Shown here: piece after piece, positions 18,937-29,519 of the stretch | Layout of the letters: each line of letters begins with the position of its first letter | Position numbering within the stretch: the stretch's first letter is position 1 | Source of the DNA: Sandaracinobacteroides hominis | Lineage (GTDB): Bacteria; Pseudomonadota; Alphaproteobacteria; Sphingomonadales; Sphingomonadaceae | Assembly (NCBI RefSeq): GCF_016464365.1 | Contig: NZ_JADCUC010000003.1 | Coordinates: 310,001 to 374,000 of the forward strand | Direction of reading: 5' to 3' | Length of the DNA: 64,000 nt | Position numbers and translations under genes: made by a program | The notes under the pieces: generated by a model | The model's input: only the letters and a program-made list of their open reading frames with translations | Databases searched by the model: none | Told to the model about the DNA's origin: nothing

Positions 18937-19722
18937 ATGAGCGAGCGGACGGCAACGCTGAAGGAAGACATAAGCCGGGTGGAAGTGATGGCCGTGAAGG
19001 ACATCCGACCGGCTGCCGAGGCGCTGCGCGACATTGCGTGGGAGCGGGCCAAGCTGCGCGTTGCGGTCGCCGACAATATCGCTTCGAAGCATCCGTTGAT
19101 GGACGAGGATGGCGATGTGCTTGCTTCCACGGTCTTTGGCTGGAACGGCCCGAACGAGCGCTGGTGGGCGGATACGCGGCTGGCGCTTTCCTCGCCGCTG
19201 CCGCGGGCCTGCCGCTATGAATCGGAGCCGTTCTGGGTGAATGCCGACGGTTTCCGCACCCGCCAGCCGAACCGCTATCTGGAGGCGATCGACCTTTCCA
19301 ACTTCGAGAAGCGGGCACTGGGCAAGGCGAGCATCGTTATCCCGGTGCACCTGCCCTTCGGGCAGATCGGCATCGCCACCTATAGCGTGGTGGATCAGGA
19401 CCGGACCGACCTTTCCGCCGAGTATGACGAGCATGCCGACGAGCTCTATATCCTGACGCACCGCTTTGTGGCGGGCTGCGTGAAGGCGCTGCGCAAGCGG
19501 CAGTGGCTGCCGGCGGACAGCCAGCTGACCAAGCGCGAGGTGGAGTGCCTGCGCTGGGCCTCGATCGGGAAGACCGACAAGGAAATCTCGATGATCCTGG
19601 GGCGCAGCCACGCCACGGTGCGCTTCCATATCCAGAATGCCGGCGAAAAGCTGGACGCCGTGAACCGCAGCCAGACCATCTTCAAGGCGGCGCAATTGGG
19701 ATATCTGGGTTACGCTGCGTAG
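18937..19722 (+). CDS. LuxR-family regulator with autoinducer-binding-like domain (solo)
   Basis: The 261-residue protein has a C-terminal LuxR helix-turn-helix (about residues 195-250: LTKREVECLRWASIGKTDKEIS, then HATVRFHIQN). The N-terminal sensing domain resembles the autoinducer fold; an aromatic-rich stretch W-W-A-D-T-R...P-F-W-V partly matches the conserved Trp/Asp/Pro positions of LuxR proteins. No luxI-type synthase is in the window, so it is a solo regulator that may sense an acyl-homoserine lactone or another small molecule. The ATG at 18937 is preceded by a GGGAGAG ribosome site; a TTG lies one codon earlier. Its 3' end is followed immediately by a palindromic region. Confidence 0.88.
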   Translation: MSERTATLKEDISRVEVMAVKDIRPAAEALRDIAWERAKLRVAVADNIASKHPLMDEDGDVLASTVFGWNGPNERWWADTRLALSSPLPRACRYESEPFWVNADGFRTRQPNRYLEAIDLSNFEKRALGKASIVIPVHLPFGQIGIATYSVVDQDRTDLSAEYDEHADELYILTHRFVAGCVKALRKRQWLPADSQLTKREVECLRWASIGKTDKEISMILGRSHATVRFHIQNAGEKLDAVNRSQTIFKAAQLGYLGYAA

Positions 19723-19858
19723 GCGGCTGAGGCGTGGAGGAGGATTGCGAAGCAATCGTCCGAACGCCCTCAGGCTCGCCGGAGCGCGCAGCCGACCTGC
19801 AATGGCCGGAATCCGGACATTGACAGGATCGACGGCGCGGCTTTGCCGCGGCGCTACA
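19723..19858 (+). repeat. Degraded relative of the four-hairpin 3' array
   Basis: Directly after the luxR stop the sequence starts GGCGGCTG, as after hslU. It contains hairpins GATTGC-GAA-GCAATC (19743-19757) and CGCGGC-TTT-GCCGCG (19836-19850). The latter sits in the same GACGGC context as element B of the arrays at 46.6 and 50.8 kb. The middle is not clearly alignable. It occupies nearly the whole gap to the next gene. Confidence 0.5.
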
Positions 19859-19889
19859 GGAATAGAGAAATATAAGGGGGAGACTTGGA

Positions 19890-20270
19890 ATGCCGAAGAT
19901 GCTGATGCGCCTTGTGGTGGCGCTGGTGGGGCTGTTCAATATCGGCCTTGGGCTGGTGTTTCTGGTGCATCCGGCGGAGATGGCCGCCAAATTTTCGCTG
20001 CAGCCGATTGGCTCGCAGGGGCTGGCCACCATCCGCGCCGATTTCACGGCCTTTTTCCTGGTGGGTGGGCTGTTCGCCATTCTGGGGGCCTGGAAGATGA
20101 GCGCCGAGCCGCTGAAGGTGCCGATCCTGTTGCTGGCAATCGCGCTGTTCGGGCGGACCGTCAGCCTGGTGTTCGACGGGGTGGCACCGACCGCCTTCCC
20201 GCCGATGATCACCGAGGGCGTGATGATCGCGATACTGGTGGCAGCGCAGCGGGTGTTTTCGAAGGCCTAG
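19890..20270 (+). CDS. Small four-helix membrane protein (DUF4345-like)
   Basis: The 126-residue protein has four predicted membrane helices: LVVALVGLFNIGLGLVFL, then FTAFFLVGGLFAILGAW, then ILLLAIALFG and MITEGVMIAILVAA. The layout and the AxF..F.xG.F..lG..k pattern resemble DUF4345/DoxX-like proteins. Function is unknown. A GGGGGAGA ribosome site lies upstream. The end overlaps by four bases the end of the convergent flavin oxidoreductase gene. Confidence 0.75.
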   Translation: MPKMLMRLVVALVGLFNIGLGLVFLVHPAEMAAKFSLQPIGSQGLATIRADFTAFFLVGGLFAILGAWKMSAEPLKVPILLLAIALFGRTVSLVFDGVAPTAFPPMITEGVMIAILVAAQRVFSKA

Positions 20271-21559
20271 CCGGAACGCGCGGCGAGCCAGTGTTTCTGC
20301 TGGCTGTCCACCTGGCGAACGGCTGAAAAGACCGACTGCTGCAGCTGCGGCTTGCCGGTGCGGCCGATATGATCGAGCTGCGCATAATACCAGAACTGCA
20401 CGGCAAAGCCGGATGCGGCGCGGACTATCTCGAACGACTGCAGCCAGCTGAGCCAGCGCGGGAGAAGGGCATGCTGCGCCTCGTAGCGGGGAAGTTGCGT
20501 GGCGCCGGCGAGCAGCCGATTGCAGCCGTCCGGTTCGCCGCACAGCGGGCGGGCGAGGCCGACCAGATCTGCAGCGCCGGTTTCGAGGGCATGCTGGATG
20601 GCGGCGCGACTGCGGAAACCCCCGGTGACCATCAGCTTCATCGCTTTCAGCTCGGCCTGCATGGCCTTGGCAAAATCGACGAAATAGGCCTCTCGGGCGG
20701 CGGTCGAGGCAGCGACTTGTGGCTGGTCGGTTCTGGCTTCCAGGCCTTGGAGGTCCATCATGGCGGGCTGTTCGTAGGAGCCGCCGGAGATTTCGAGCAG
20801 GTCGACGCCAGCCTCCTCCAGCCAGCGGGCGACTTGCAGGCTTTCGCCGAAGTCGAAACCGCCGCGCTGGAAATCGGCGGAGTTGAGCTTCACCGACACG
20901 GGGAATTCCGGGCCGACGGCGGCGCGAACGGCCCTTACGGCATCCAGAAGCAGGCGGGCGCGGTTTTCGAGGGTTCCACCCCAACGATCTTCGCGCAGGT
21001 TGCTGCGCGGGCTGAGGAATTGCGAGATCAGATAGCCGTGCGCGCCATGCACCTGCACGCCGGTGAAGCCTGCAGTTTTGGCGGCCATGGCTGCAGTCGC
21101 GAAGCGGCCGATCAGGTCGAGGATTTCCGGCTCCGTGAGCGGCGTCGGGGTGCCGAAGCGGCCGCCCGGCAGCGCCAGCGCCACGGCGGAGGGCGCCTTT
21201 GGCGCGGGGTTCACATTGGTCTGCGTCTGCCGGCCGGCGTGGCTGATCTGCATCCACAGATGGTTGCCGGCAACGGTGCCGGCCTCTGCCCAGTCGCTGA
21301 GAGCCGCCATCATCCGGGCGTCGGGTTCGCGGTCCAGGATGACATTGCCGGGTCGTTCCAGATGCTCGCGGTCGATCATCACATTGCCGGTGAGCAGCAT
21401 GCCGGCACCGCCTTCCGACCAGACCTTGTAGAGGCGGTTCAGCTCCAGCGTGGGAATGCCCTGGGGCGAAGCGAGGCCCTCGGTCATGGCGCCCTTGGCC
21501 AGCCGGTTGGGAATGACGGCGCCGCACGGCAGGCTGAGTGGATCGGCCATCGACGTCAT
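20267..21559 (-). CDS. NADH:flavin oxidoreductase / old yellow enzyme family
   Basis: The 430-residue TIM-barrel flavoprotein has the FMN-site N-terminus (PNRLAKGAMTEGL), QISHAGRQT with the substrate-binding His, VQVHGAHGYLISQFLSPRSN, and a C-terminal VTGGFRSRA..A...G.ADLVGLARP. The C-terminal roughly 60 residues after the barrel are an extra helical tail. There is no second NADH/FeS domain, so it belongs to the short single-domain class that reduces alpha,beta-unsaturated carbonyls. It lies 24 bp downstream of a TetR gene on the same strand, so it may be co-regulated with it and with the MpaB-like gene on the other side. Confidence 0.9.
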   Translation of the reverse strand: MTSMADPLSLPCGAVIPNRLAKGAMTEGLASPQGIPTLELNRLYKVWSEGGAGMLLTGNVMIDREHLERPGNVILDREPDARMMAALSDWAEAGTVAGNHLWMQISHAGRQTQTNVNPAPKAPSAVALALPGGRFGTPTPLTEPEILDLIGRFATAAMAAKTAGFTGVQVHGAHGYLISQFLSPRSNLREDRWGGTLENRARLLLDAVRAVRAAVGPEFPVSVKLNSADFQRGGFDFGESLQVARWLEEAGVDLLEISGGSYEQPAMMDLQGLEARTDQPQVAASTAAREAYFVDFAKAMQAELKAMKLMVTGGFRSRAAIQHALETGAADLVGLARPLCGEPDGCNRLLAGATQLPRYEAQHALLPRWLSWLQSFEIVRAASGFAVQFWYYAQLDHIGRTGKPQLQQSVFSAVRQVDSQQKHWLAARSG

Positions 21560-21583
21560 CTGATATTCCCCCTGTTCCGGATT

Positions 21584-22246
21584 TTAACCTTTGATATCGG
21601 CAATTTGCCGCTCCACCAGCTGGCAAAGCTGATCGGCGATTGCAGTGCCAGGCGGGAGGAAGCGTTCTATGGCGGCGCGGCCGCTGGCGAAGGTCGTTAT
21701 GCCGGAGATCATCTGGATTGCCTCCAGCCTTGTTTCGGCGCCGGGGCGGGATTTGCCGCGGACGCCCGCGAGGAGGTAGGCGACCAGCTCCACGCCGGGG
21801 CTCCAGAGCCGTTCGAACAGGATGTCGAAGGCGGGGCCGGGCTTGGCGAGCTCGCGCTGGACGAAGAGGGACCAGCTGCGGGTATCGTCGGCGGAGACGA
21901 GGAAGCGGGCGAGCGTTGTGAGCAGTTTGGCCAGCTCGGCGCGGCAGGTTTCCGGTGAAGGATCCTCGGTCAGCGTGCGTTTCGCGGCTTCGCCGGCGGC
22001 CAGCGTGGCGCCGGCGTAGGTGGAGACGATATGCTCGGCACAGGCGAGGTAGAGGCCTTCCTTGTTGCCGAAATAATATTGGATAGCCGGCAGGTTCACC
22101 TGTGCAGCGCCGGCGATGTCGCGGGTGGAGGCGGCCTCCAGCCCCTTATGGCCGAAGGCGTCTAGCGCGGCGGCGAGGATTCGCTCGCGGCTTTCCTGCC
22201 CGCGCCGATAGCGGGGGGTGGCGGGCGTGCGCGGGGCGGTTTCCAT
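21584..22246 (-). CDS. TetR-family regulator with CecR/DUF1956-like C-terminal domain
   Basis: The 220-residue protein starts at ATG 22246. It has the N-terminal HTH (RILAAALDAFGHKGLEAASTRDIAGAAQVNLPAIQYYFGNKEGLY). The YYFGNKEGLY motif is typical of the CecR (YbiH) subgroup, whose ligand domain (DUF1956) follows here. It is divergent from the MpaB-like gene across a 98-bp AT-rich gap holding a perfect palindrome, and is in line with the flavin oxidoreductase gene. By analogy it represses one or both neighbours and itself until a ligand binds. Confidence 0.92.
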   Translation of the reverse strand: METAPRTPATPRYRRGQESRERILAAALDAFGHKGLEAASTRDIAGAAQVNLPAIQYYFGNKEGLYLACAEHIVSTYAGATLAAGEAAKRTLTEDPSPETCRAELAKLLTTLARFLVSADDTRSWSLFVQRELAKPGPAFDILFERLWSPGVELVAYLLAGVRGKSRPGAETRLEAIQMISGITTFASGRAAIERFLPPGTAIADQLCQLVERQIADIKG

Positions 22247-22301
22247 CCCCCTGTTTAAGCGGCAGGTGGCGGCGGTTGGCAAGATGCTTGACTTTGAATT
22301 T

Positions 22302-22315
22302 ATATCGTTCGATAT
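22302..22315. promoter_or_regulatory. Perfect palindrome ATATCG-TT-CGATAT, probable TetR operator
   Basis: A 14-bp perfect inverted repeat lies in the only markedly AT-rich stretch of the neighbourhood (22288-22325), midway between divergent tetR and MpaB-like starts and 29 bases before the latter. The position overlaps the likely promoters of both genes, which suits a TetR-type repressor dimer. Confidence 0.6.
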
Positions 22316-22344
22316 TTTTTGAAGGACAGGAAAGGGCCGATTGT

Positions 22345-23691
22345 ATGGCGACCGCTGCGATACTGGACGAACCGATCGAGGGCGAGAAGGGCATCTGGGC
22401 CGCTGTGCGGGCGCAGAAGCAGTTGGTGCCGGAACTGTGGGCGAATTTCGATTTCGAGGCGGATCCGGAGCGGTTCACCACCGATCCGGCGGCAAAGTCC
22501 AGCCTGTCGCCGCGTTATGCGGCGAAGCGGGCGGAGATCCTGGCCAACACCGAGCTGGTCGACCGGCTGCGCGCCTATAGCCGGATGGGTGATGTGACGG
22601 CAGACCGCTATGCGGCGCTGATGGCGGGGCGGAAGTTTCGCGAACTGATCGATATGCTGGAGCTGGCCTGCGACAAGGGGATCGAGGCAGTGCCCGATGC
22701 GCCGCCGGAGCTCGCGGCCTTCATCGCCGACATGGAAGTGAAGCCCGACTGGCTGGACATGGAGCTGGTGGAAGAGGGCGCGCGGGCCGAGCGCAACAAC
22801 GCCGCCAATTTCGCGCCCTATGCCGTGCGCGGTGCCTTCATCGCCACCTTCATGAACGAATATGCGGCGCTGCCGATGGCGCTGACGGGAACGCTGTCCA
22901 ACAATGCCGCTGCCCGGCGGGTGAAGGAAACCGCCAATTTCTTTGCCGTGACGACGCTGCCTGGCGCACTGGACCGTTTCGGCCCCGGCTTCAAGGCGGC
23001 GGCGATGGTGCGGCTGATGCACTCGATGGTGCGCTATAATATCGCCCGCCGGCCGCAGATGTGGGACGCGGCGAAATATGGCTTCCCCATCCCGCAGGTG
23101 GACCAGATGCCGGCTGGCCTGATCGGCATTTTCCTGATGAGCTACAAGCTGATCGAGGAGGGGCGGACGGCGTTCAACGACGAGGAGCGGGCGACGGTAG
23201 AGTTTGCCCGCTATCGCTGCCGGCTGCTGGGGCTGCCCGAGGAGCTGCTGCCGGATACGCCGCAGGGCATTGTCGATGTGATGAACGTGCGTGGGGCAAC
23301 CTTGCGCGCCGGTTTCGACGACCGCACCTGCGGGGCGCTGGTGCGGGCGACGCTGGCGGCCGATCTGTGGCAGGGCGAGGGTCTTGGTCGGCGCATCTTC
23401 CGCCGGGTGGAGGCGAGCTTTTCGAAGATGTTCTTCCTGCGCAACTTCATGAACAACGATCTTGCCGCTGCCGAGCGGGTGGGAGTGAAGATCACGGGCG
23501 TTGACCGGCTGCTGTTTGCGGTGGCGCTGGCGCATATCACCGTGAAGATGGGCAGCTATCGGCTGGCCTCGAAGATACCGGGGCTGGCCGATGCGGCGGA
23601 CCGGCGGCTGATCGGCAATATCCGCAAGCTGCTGGCGGACTATGGCCATGCGGAGTTCGTGACCTATGACCATCGGAGCCACGCCGGCTGA
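22345..23691 (+). CDS. DUF2236 / MpaB-like oxygenase
   Basis: The 448-residue protein starts at ATG 22345 behind AAAGGG. It shows the DUF2236 pattern shared by mycophenolic-acid MpaB and rubber-cleaving Lcp enzymes: a GAFIATFMNEY helix and K-E-T-A-N-F-F, then R-L-M-H-S-M-V-R. The histidine of that last motif corresponds by pattern to the axial haem ligand of Lcp. Residues after 330 form a helical C-terminal lobe. It may be a b-type haem oxygenase acting on hydrophobic substrates; the substrate is unknown. The divergent TetR gene and the intervening palindrome suggest ligand-induced expression. Confidence 0.85.
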   Translation: MATAAILDEPIEGEKGIWAAVRAQKQLVPELWANFDFEADPERFTTDPAAKSSLSPRYAAKRAEILANTELVDRLRAYSRMGDVTADRYAALMAGRKFRELIDMLELACDKGIEAVPDAPPELAAFIADMEVKPDWLDMELVEEGARAERNNAANFAPYAVRGAFIATFMNEYAALPMALTGTLSNNAAARRVKETANFFAVTTLPGALDRFGPGFKAAAMVRLMHSMVRYNIARRPQMWDAAKYGFPIPQVDQMPAGLIGIFLMSYKLIEEGRTAFNDEERATVEFARYRCRLLGLPEELLPDTPQGIVDVMNVRGATLRAGFDDRTCGALVRATLAADLWQGEGLGRRIFRRVEASFSKMFFLRNFMNNDLAAAERVGVKITGVDRLLFAVALAHITVKMGSYRLASKIPGLADAADRRLIGNIRKLLADYGHAEFVTYDHRSHAG

Positions 23692-23700
23692 GGTCTCAGC

Positions 23701-24432
23701 CTAGGAGCGCGCGAGGCGGTCCGCGACGATGCGGATGGCGTGGGGGTTCCAGCCGAGGCCGCAGTGGGTGCCGGGGACCTGCAGATTTTCCACCTCCGGG
23801 CCGGGGCGTGCGTGTGCGGCCTCCGGGTGGACTATGCCGTCACCACGGGCGGCGATTGCCGTCATCGGCACGCCGGGCAAGGCGCCGGGCTGCCAGTCCA
23901 CCGGGGCGGCGTCGATCGGGTGGCCGGCGACGCGCTCGTAGAGTTTCCAGGCGTTGTTGGCGGTGAGCAGGCCCGATACGGGGGAGCCCATGGTGATGAC
24001 CTGCCGCACCGCCTGCGGGTGGCGGCGGGCGAGCTCCACGGCATAAAGGCCGCCGAGGCTCCAGCCGATGATTGCGATCGGCTCGCCGGCGTTGCCCACA
24101 AAGCGGAAGAAGCGGCTTTCCAGTTCCTCGAAGCGGCCGGGGCGGAGGCCGAGGTTGCGGCCCATCTGCCAGCCTTCGACCTTGTGGCCGACGGCGGAGA
24201 GGACGCCGCGCAGCGGGCTGGTCGCCCAGTCTCCGGAAAGGAAGCCCGGCAGAACAAGGACGTGGCGGCTGGGCCAGTGCGGGAGTTCGCGGATCAGCTG
24301 GATGCGCTGCTTGCGGAAGGCCTTCAGCTCGCCGATGGCGCGCAGCTCTGCGGCATAGACGATGCGCCCCGGCGGGCCGGGGTCGGCGCGCGGCGCGTCC
24401 TCTTCCAAAATGTCGGTCACACCGTCGCGCAT
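23701..24432 (-). CDS. Alpha/beta hydrolase
   Basis: The 243-residue protein has a nucleophile elbow G-W-S-L-G, an acid residue in AARGDGIV and a base histidine in PGTHCGLG near the end, giving a Ser-Asp-His triad. The N-terminal segment (HWPSRHVLVLPGFLSGDWAT) carries the oxyanion-hole strand. It looks like an esterase or triacylglycerol-lipase-type hydrolase without signal peptide, so probably cytoplasmic. It converges with the MpaB-like gene (9-bp gap). It is also downstream of rne on the same strand, separated by a strong hairpin. Confidence 0.85.
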   Translation of the reverse strand: MRDGVTDILEEDAPRADPGPPGRIVYAAELRAIGELKAFRKQRIQLIRELPHWPSRHVLVLPGFLSGDWATSPLRGVLSAVGHKVEGWQMGRNLGLRPGRFEELESRFFRFVGNAGEPIAIIGWSLGGLYAVELARRHPQAVRQVITMGSPVSGLLTANNAWKLYERVAGHPIDAAPVDWQPGALPGVPMTAIAARGDGIVHPEAAHARPGPEVENLQVPGTHCGLGWNPHAIRIVADRLARS

Positions 24433-24484
24433 GATCCTCCCCTATAAAGGGTGGATTGCGACAGTTTGAAGGCCTGGTTGCAGG

Positions 24485-24512
24485 CTCCCCGCCGGTTTCG
24501 ACCGGCGGGGAG
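24485..24512 (-). terminator. 12-bp perfect hairpin after rne
   Basis: CTCCCCGCCGGT pairs perfectly with ACCGGCGGGGAG around a four-base loop (UUCG on one strand, CGAA on the other), 36 bases beyond the rne stop on the minus strand. It has no U-tract. It is the strongest simple hairpin in this part of the window and the probable rne 3' end. Confidence 0.6.
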
Positions 24513-24547
24513 GCTGGAGCGGGTTCCCGGCCGGCGCCGGGCAGGTT

Positions 24548-27214
<2,667 letters not shown>

Positions 27215-27630
27215 TGAAGTTTCTCCCTGCGCGCAAGGCGCAGTTTTGCTGTGCAGCGCCGATGGCGCAAATTGGATAGAGGACGGCGGCCCGGGATGGC
27301 CGCCGCGAAGATGAAAGGGTGCGGGGGGACAGGCGAAGCGACAGGAAGGCCGGGAGGGCCTTTCCGATCAGCATCCTGTTTTCAGCAGCAGATTCGCGCA
27401 CTTCTTCCCCGACATTCTGGCCGGGAGCCTGACTTAACGCGTTGTGCGAGTTTTCAGGGCCGGCGGGCATCAAACCGGGAGCTCATCGGCAGTCTGCGAT
27501 CCCACGCGGTCCTGCCTGTGCGTCCTTCGGCCAACATGCCTTGGCCCATCAGGTAGCAGCGGACCCAGCCGGGCACAAGTGCGACCCGGCGTTAAGCTTT
27601 TCACGGAAGCGGCCGTTAGCTGCTTTCGAG
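27215..27630. other. 416-bp divergent intergenic region between rne and fliD
   Basis: No gene is supported here. On the minus strand it holds the rne leader. A small hairpin CTGCGC-CTTGC-GCGCAG (27227-27243) overlaps the first bases of the rne ribosome site, so folding could limit rne translation; autoregulation through the leader is known for E. coli rne. On the plus strand the last 40 bases hold a sigma28-like promoter for fliD. The middle (about 27300-27550) shows nothing I can name. Confidence 0.5.
27593..27619 (+). promoter_or_regulatory. Sigma28 (FliA)-type promoter for fliD
   Basis: TAAGCTTT (27593-27600), an 11-base spacer, then GCCGTTAG (27612-27619) match the flagellar sigma28 consensus TAAAGTTT-N11-GCCGATAA at 12 of 16 consensus positions with exact spacing. 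The start site would fall near 27626, only about five bases before the fliD ATG. Confidence 0.6.
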
Positions 27631-29073
27631 ATGGCTAACATCCTGACATCCTTGAGCGCCGGTTCCGGCATCGACGTGAAGGCGCTGACCGAGCAGCTGG
27701 TCGCCGCCGAGAAGGCGCCGCGTTCGGAATTGCTGGATGCCCGGCAGGCCCGGGTGGACGCCCGGATTTCGGCGCTGGGGCAGTTTCGTTCGGCGCTGGA
27801 TGCGCTGGTGGGGGCGCTGGGCACGCGGATCGGTTCGGGCGCGCTGTCGGGAATCCCGGCCGTTTCGGATACATCGGTGCTGTCGATGACGGTCGATCCG
27901 GGCGCCGTGGTGCAGCGGCAGCAGCTGGAGGTGCGATCGCTGGCCCGTGGGCAGACGCTGGCGTCGGCACCGCGCGATGCGGCGGCGCCGGTGGGGCTGG
28001 GGACACTGACCTTTCGCTTTGGGGCGGTCGCCGGTAGCGACGCTGCAACCGGGTTCGTTGCGGGCGTGCAGGACGATCTGGTGGTAACGGTTGCCGAGGG
28101 CGACAACAGCCTGGAGGGGCTGCGCAACGCCATCAACGATGCCGCCGCCGTGGCCGGGGCGCCGTTACAGGCGCAGATCGTGTCCGATACGAACGGCGCG
28201 CGGCTGCTGCTTCGCGGGGCGATGGGAGAGGCATCGGGCTTCACCGTCGAGGCGGCTGGCGAAGCGGGGCTAGGCGACTTTGCCTTTGGCGAGGGCGTCG
28301 CGGGCGGACTGTCGCGGACGCAGACGGCGACGGACGCCGTCGTTGCCATCGACGGGGTGGAGCTGCGGCGGCCTTCCAATTCGATTTCGGATCTGGTGCC
28401 GGGGGCGAGGCTGTCTCTGGCGAAGGCGGCGCCGGGGCAGATCGTCACCATCGAGGCGGCGCGGAATACGACGCAGCTGTCGCAAAGCGTGCGGGATGTG
28501 GGTGCGGCCCTGAACGAGCTGGCGGGGCTGGGGCGGGAGCTTTCCAACGGCAACCCGACGAGCGGCAGCACCGGGGCGCTGGTGGCCGACGGCTCCACGC
28601 GGCGGGCGCTGCAGCAGCTGGGGTCGGTGGCGACGAAACAGCTGATCGAGCCCAACGGCAATGCCCCGACGCGGCTGATCGAGATCGGGCTGGGCACCGA
28701 CCGCAACGGCAATTTCACCGTGGACGAAACGCGGCTGGCCAAGGCGGTGGCCAATCATCCCGCCGCCGTGGAAGCGCTGATCACGGCGCTGAATGCGCCG
28801 GTGAGCTTCACCTCTGCCGGCGGACCGCTGCCACAGCTGGCCGCCGCGATGAAGCTGGCCGCCGAGGGCAGCGCCGGGCAGCCGACGGCACTGGCGCGGG
28901 AGGCCGCCGCCATCACCAGGGATCGCACGCTGCTGGACCAGCGGATGCAGCGGATGACCGACACATATACCCGCCAGTTCGCCGCGCTCGACCGTGCGGT
29001 GGGGGAGTCGCGGACGATGCAGGATTTCCTGAAGCAGCAGATCGATATGTGGACCCGTAGTTCCGACGCCTGA
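27631..29073 (+). CDS. fliD: Flagellar hook-associated protein 2 (filament cap) FliD
   Basis: The 480-residue protein begins at ATG 27631. It opens ILTSLSAGSGIDVKALTEQLVAAEKAP, the conserved FliD N-terminal coiled region, and the C-terminus ends in the helical QRMTDTYTRQFAALDRAVGESRTMQDFLKQQIDMW. The central hypervariable domains D2-D3 are short. FliD caps the growing filament and aids flagellin folding after export by the flagellar secretion system. The frame is open upstream to 27442, but that part lacks FliD similarity. The gene is followed by fliS 11 bases downstream; no flagellin or other flagellar gene is in the window. Confidence 0.93.
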   Translation: MANILTSLSAGSGIDVKALTEQLVAAEKAPRSELLDARQARVDARISALGQFRSALDALVGALGTRIGSGALSGIPAVSDTSVLSMTVDPGAVVQRQQLEVRSLARGQTLASAPRDAAAPVGLGTLTFRFGAVAGSDAATGFVAGVQDDLVVTVAEGDNSLEGLRNAINDAAAVAGAPLQAQIVSDTNGARLLLRGAMGEASGFTVEAAGEAGLGDFAFGEGVAGGLSRTQTATDAVVAIDGVELRRPSNSISDLVPGARLSLAKAAPGQIVTIEAARNTTQLSQSVRDVGAALNELAGLGRELSNGNPTSGSTGALVADGSTRRALQQLGSVATKQLIEPNGNAPTRLIEIGLGTDRNGNFTVDETRLAKAVANHPAAVEALITALNAPVSFTSAGGPLPQLAAAMKLAAEGSAGQPTALAREAAAITRDRTLLDQRMQRMTDTYTRQFAALDRAVGESRTMQDFLKQQIDMWTRSSDA

Positions 29074-29084
29074 AAGGATTGCCG

Positions 29085-29519
29085 ATGCCTGCCACCCTTG
29101 CCGCCGAACGCCCCGACGCCCGCCCTGTTGCTGCTGCTGCCGCGCTTGCCGGCTATGGCCGGGTTTCGCTGGAGGCGCGGGTGGCCGGGGCTTCGCCGCA
29201 CCAGCTGGTGGCGATGCTGTATCAGCGGCTGGCGCAGCTGCTGCGCGAGGCGGAGGCGGCGTTGCGACTTGGGGATGTGGGGCGGCGGCTGCGAGCCACC
29301 GAAAAGGCACTGGCGATTGTCGACGGGCTCGATGGAACGCTGGACGAGGAGCGGGGCGGCAGTGTCGCAACGGCGCTGCGGCAGGTTTACGAGCTGTTGC
29401 GGGCGCGGCTGCTGGCGGGCTCCGAGGCCGGGCTGGCGGAAGCGCGGGTGGCTGTCGAGGAGATCGGCGGCGCCTGGGCGGGCATTGGGGCGGGCATCGG
29501 GGCGGGAGCGATCAGATAA
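29085..29519 (+). CDS. fliS: Flagellar export chaperone FliS
   Basis: The 144-residue protein starts at ATG 29085 behind AAAGGA. FliS pattern: a central four-helix bundle with the conserved ASPHQLVAMLYQRLAQLLREAEAAL and later LR..YELLRARLLAG. It has a longer alanine-rich N-terminal tail (about 25 residues) than typical FliS and a Gly-Ala-rich C-terminus. It binds flagellin and keeps it unfolded until export. It is coupled to fliD. The last eight bases overlap the end of the convergent dsrE-like gene. Confidence 0.85.
   Translation: MPATLAAERPDARPVAAAAALAGYGRVSLEARVAGASPHQLVAMLYQRLAQLLREAEAALRLGDVGRRLRATEKALAIVDGLDGTLDEERGGSVATALRQVYELLRARLLAGSEAGLAEARVAVEEIGGAWAGIGAGIGAGAIR

Noticed and set aside
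27442-27630. Upstream-extended fliD start (GTG at 27442)
   Set aside because: The extension lacks FliD similarity and overlaps the sigma28 promoter; ATG 27631 fits the family N-terminus.
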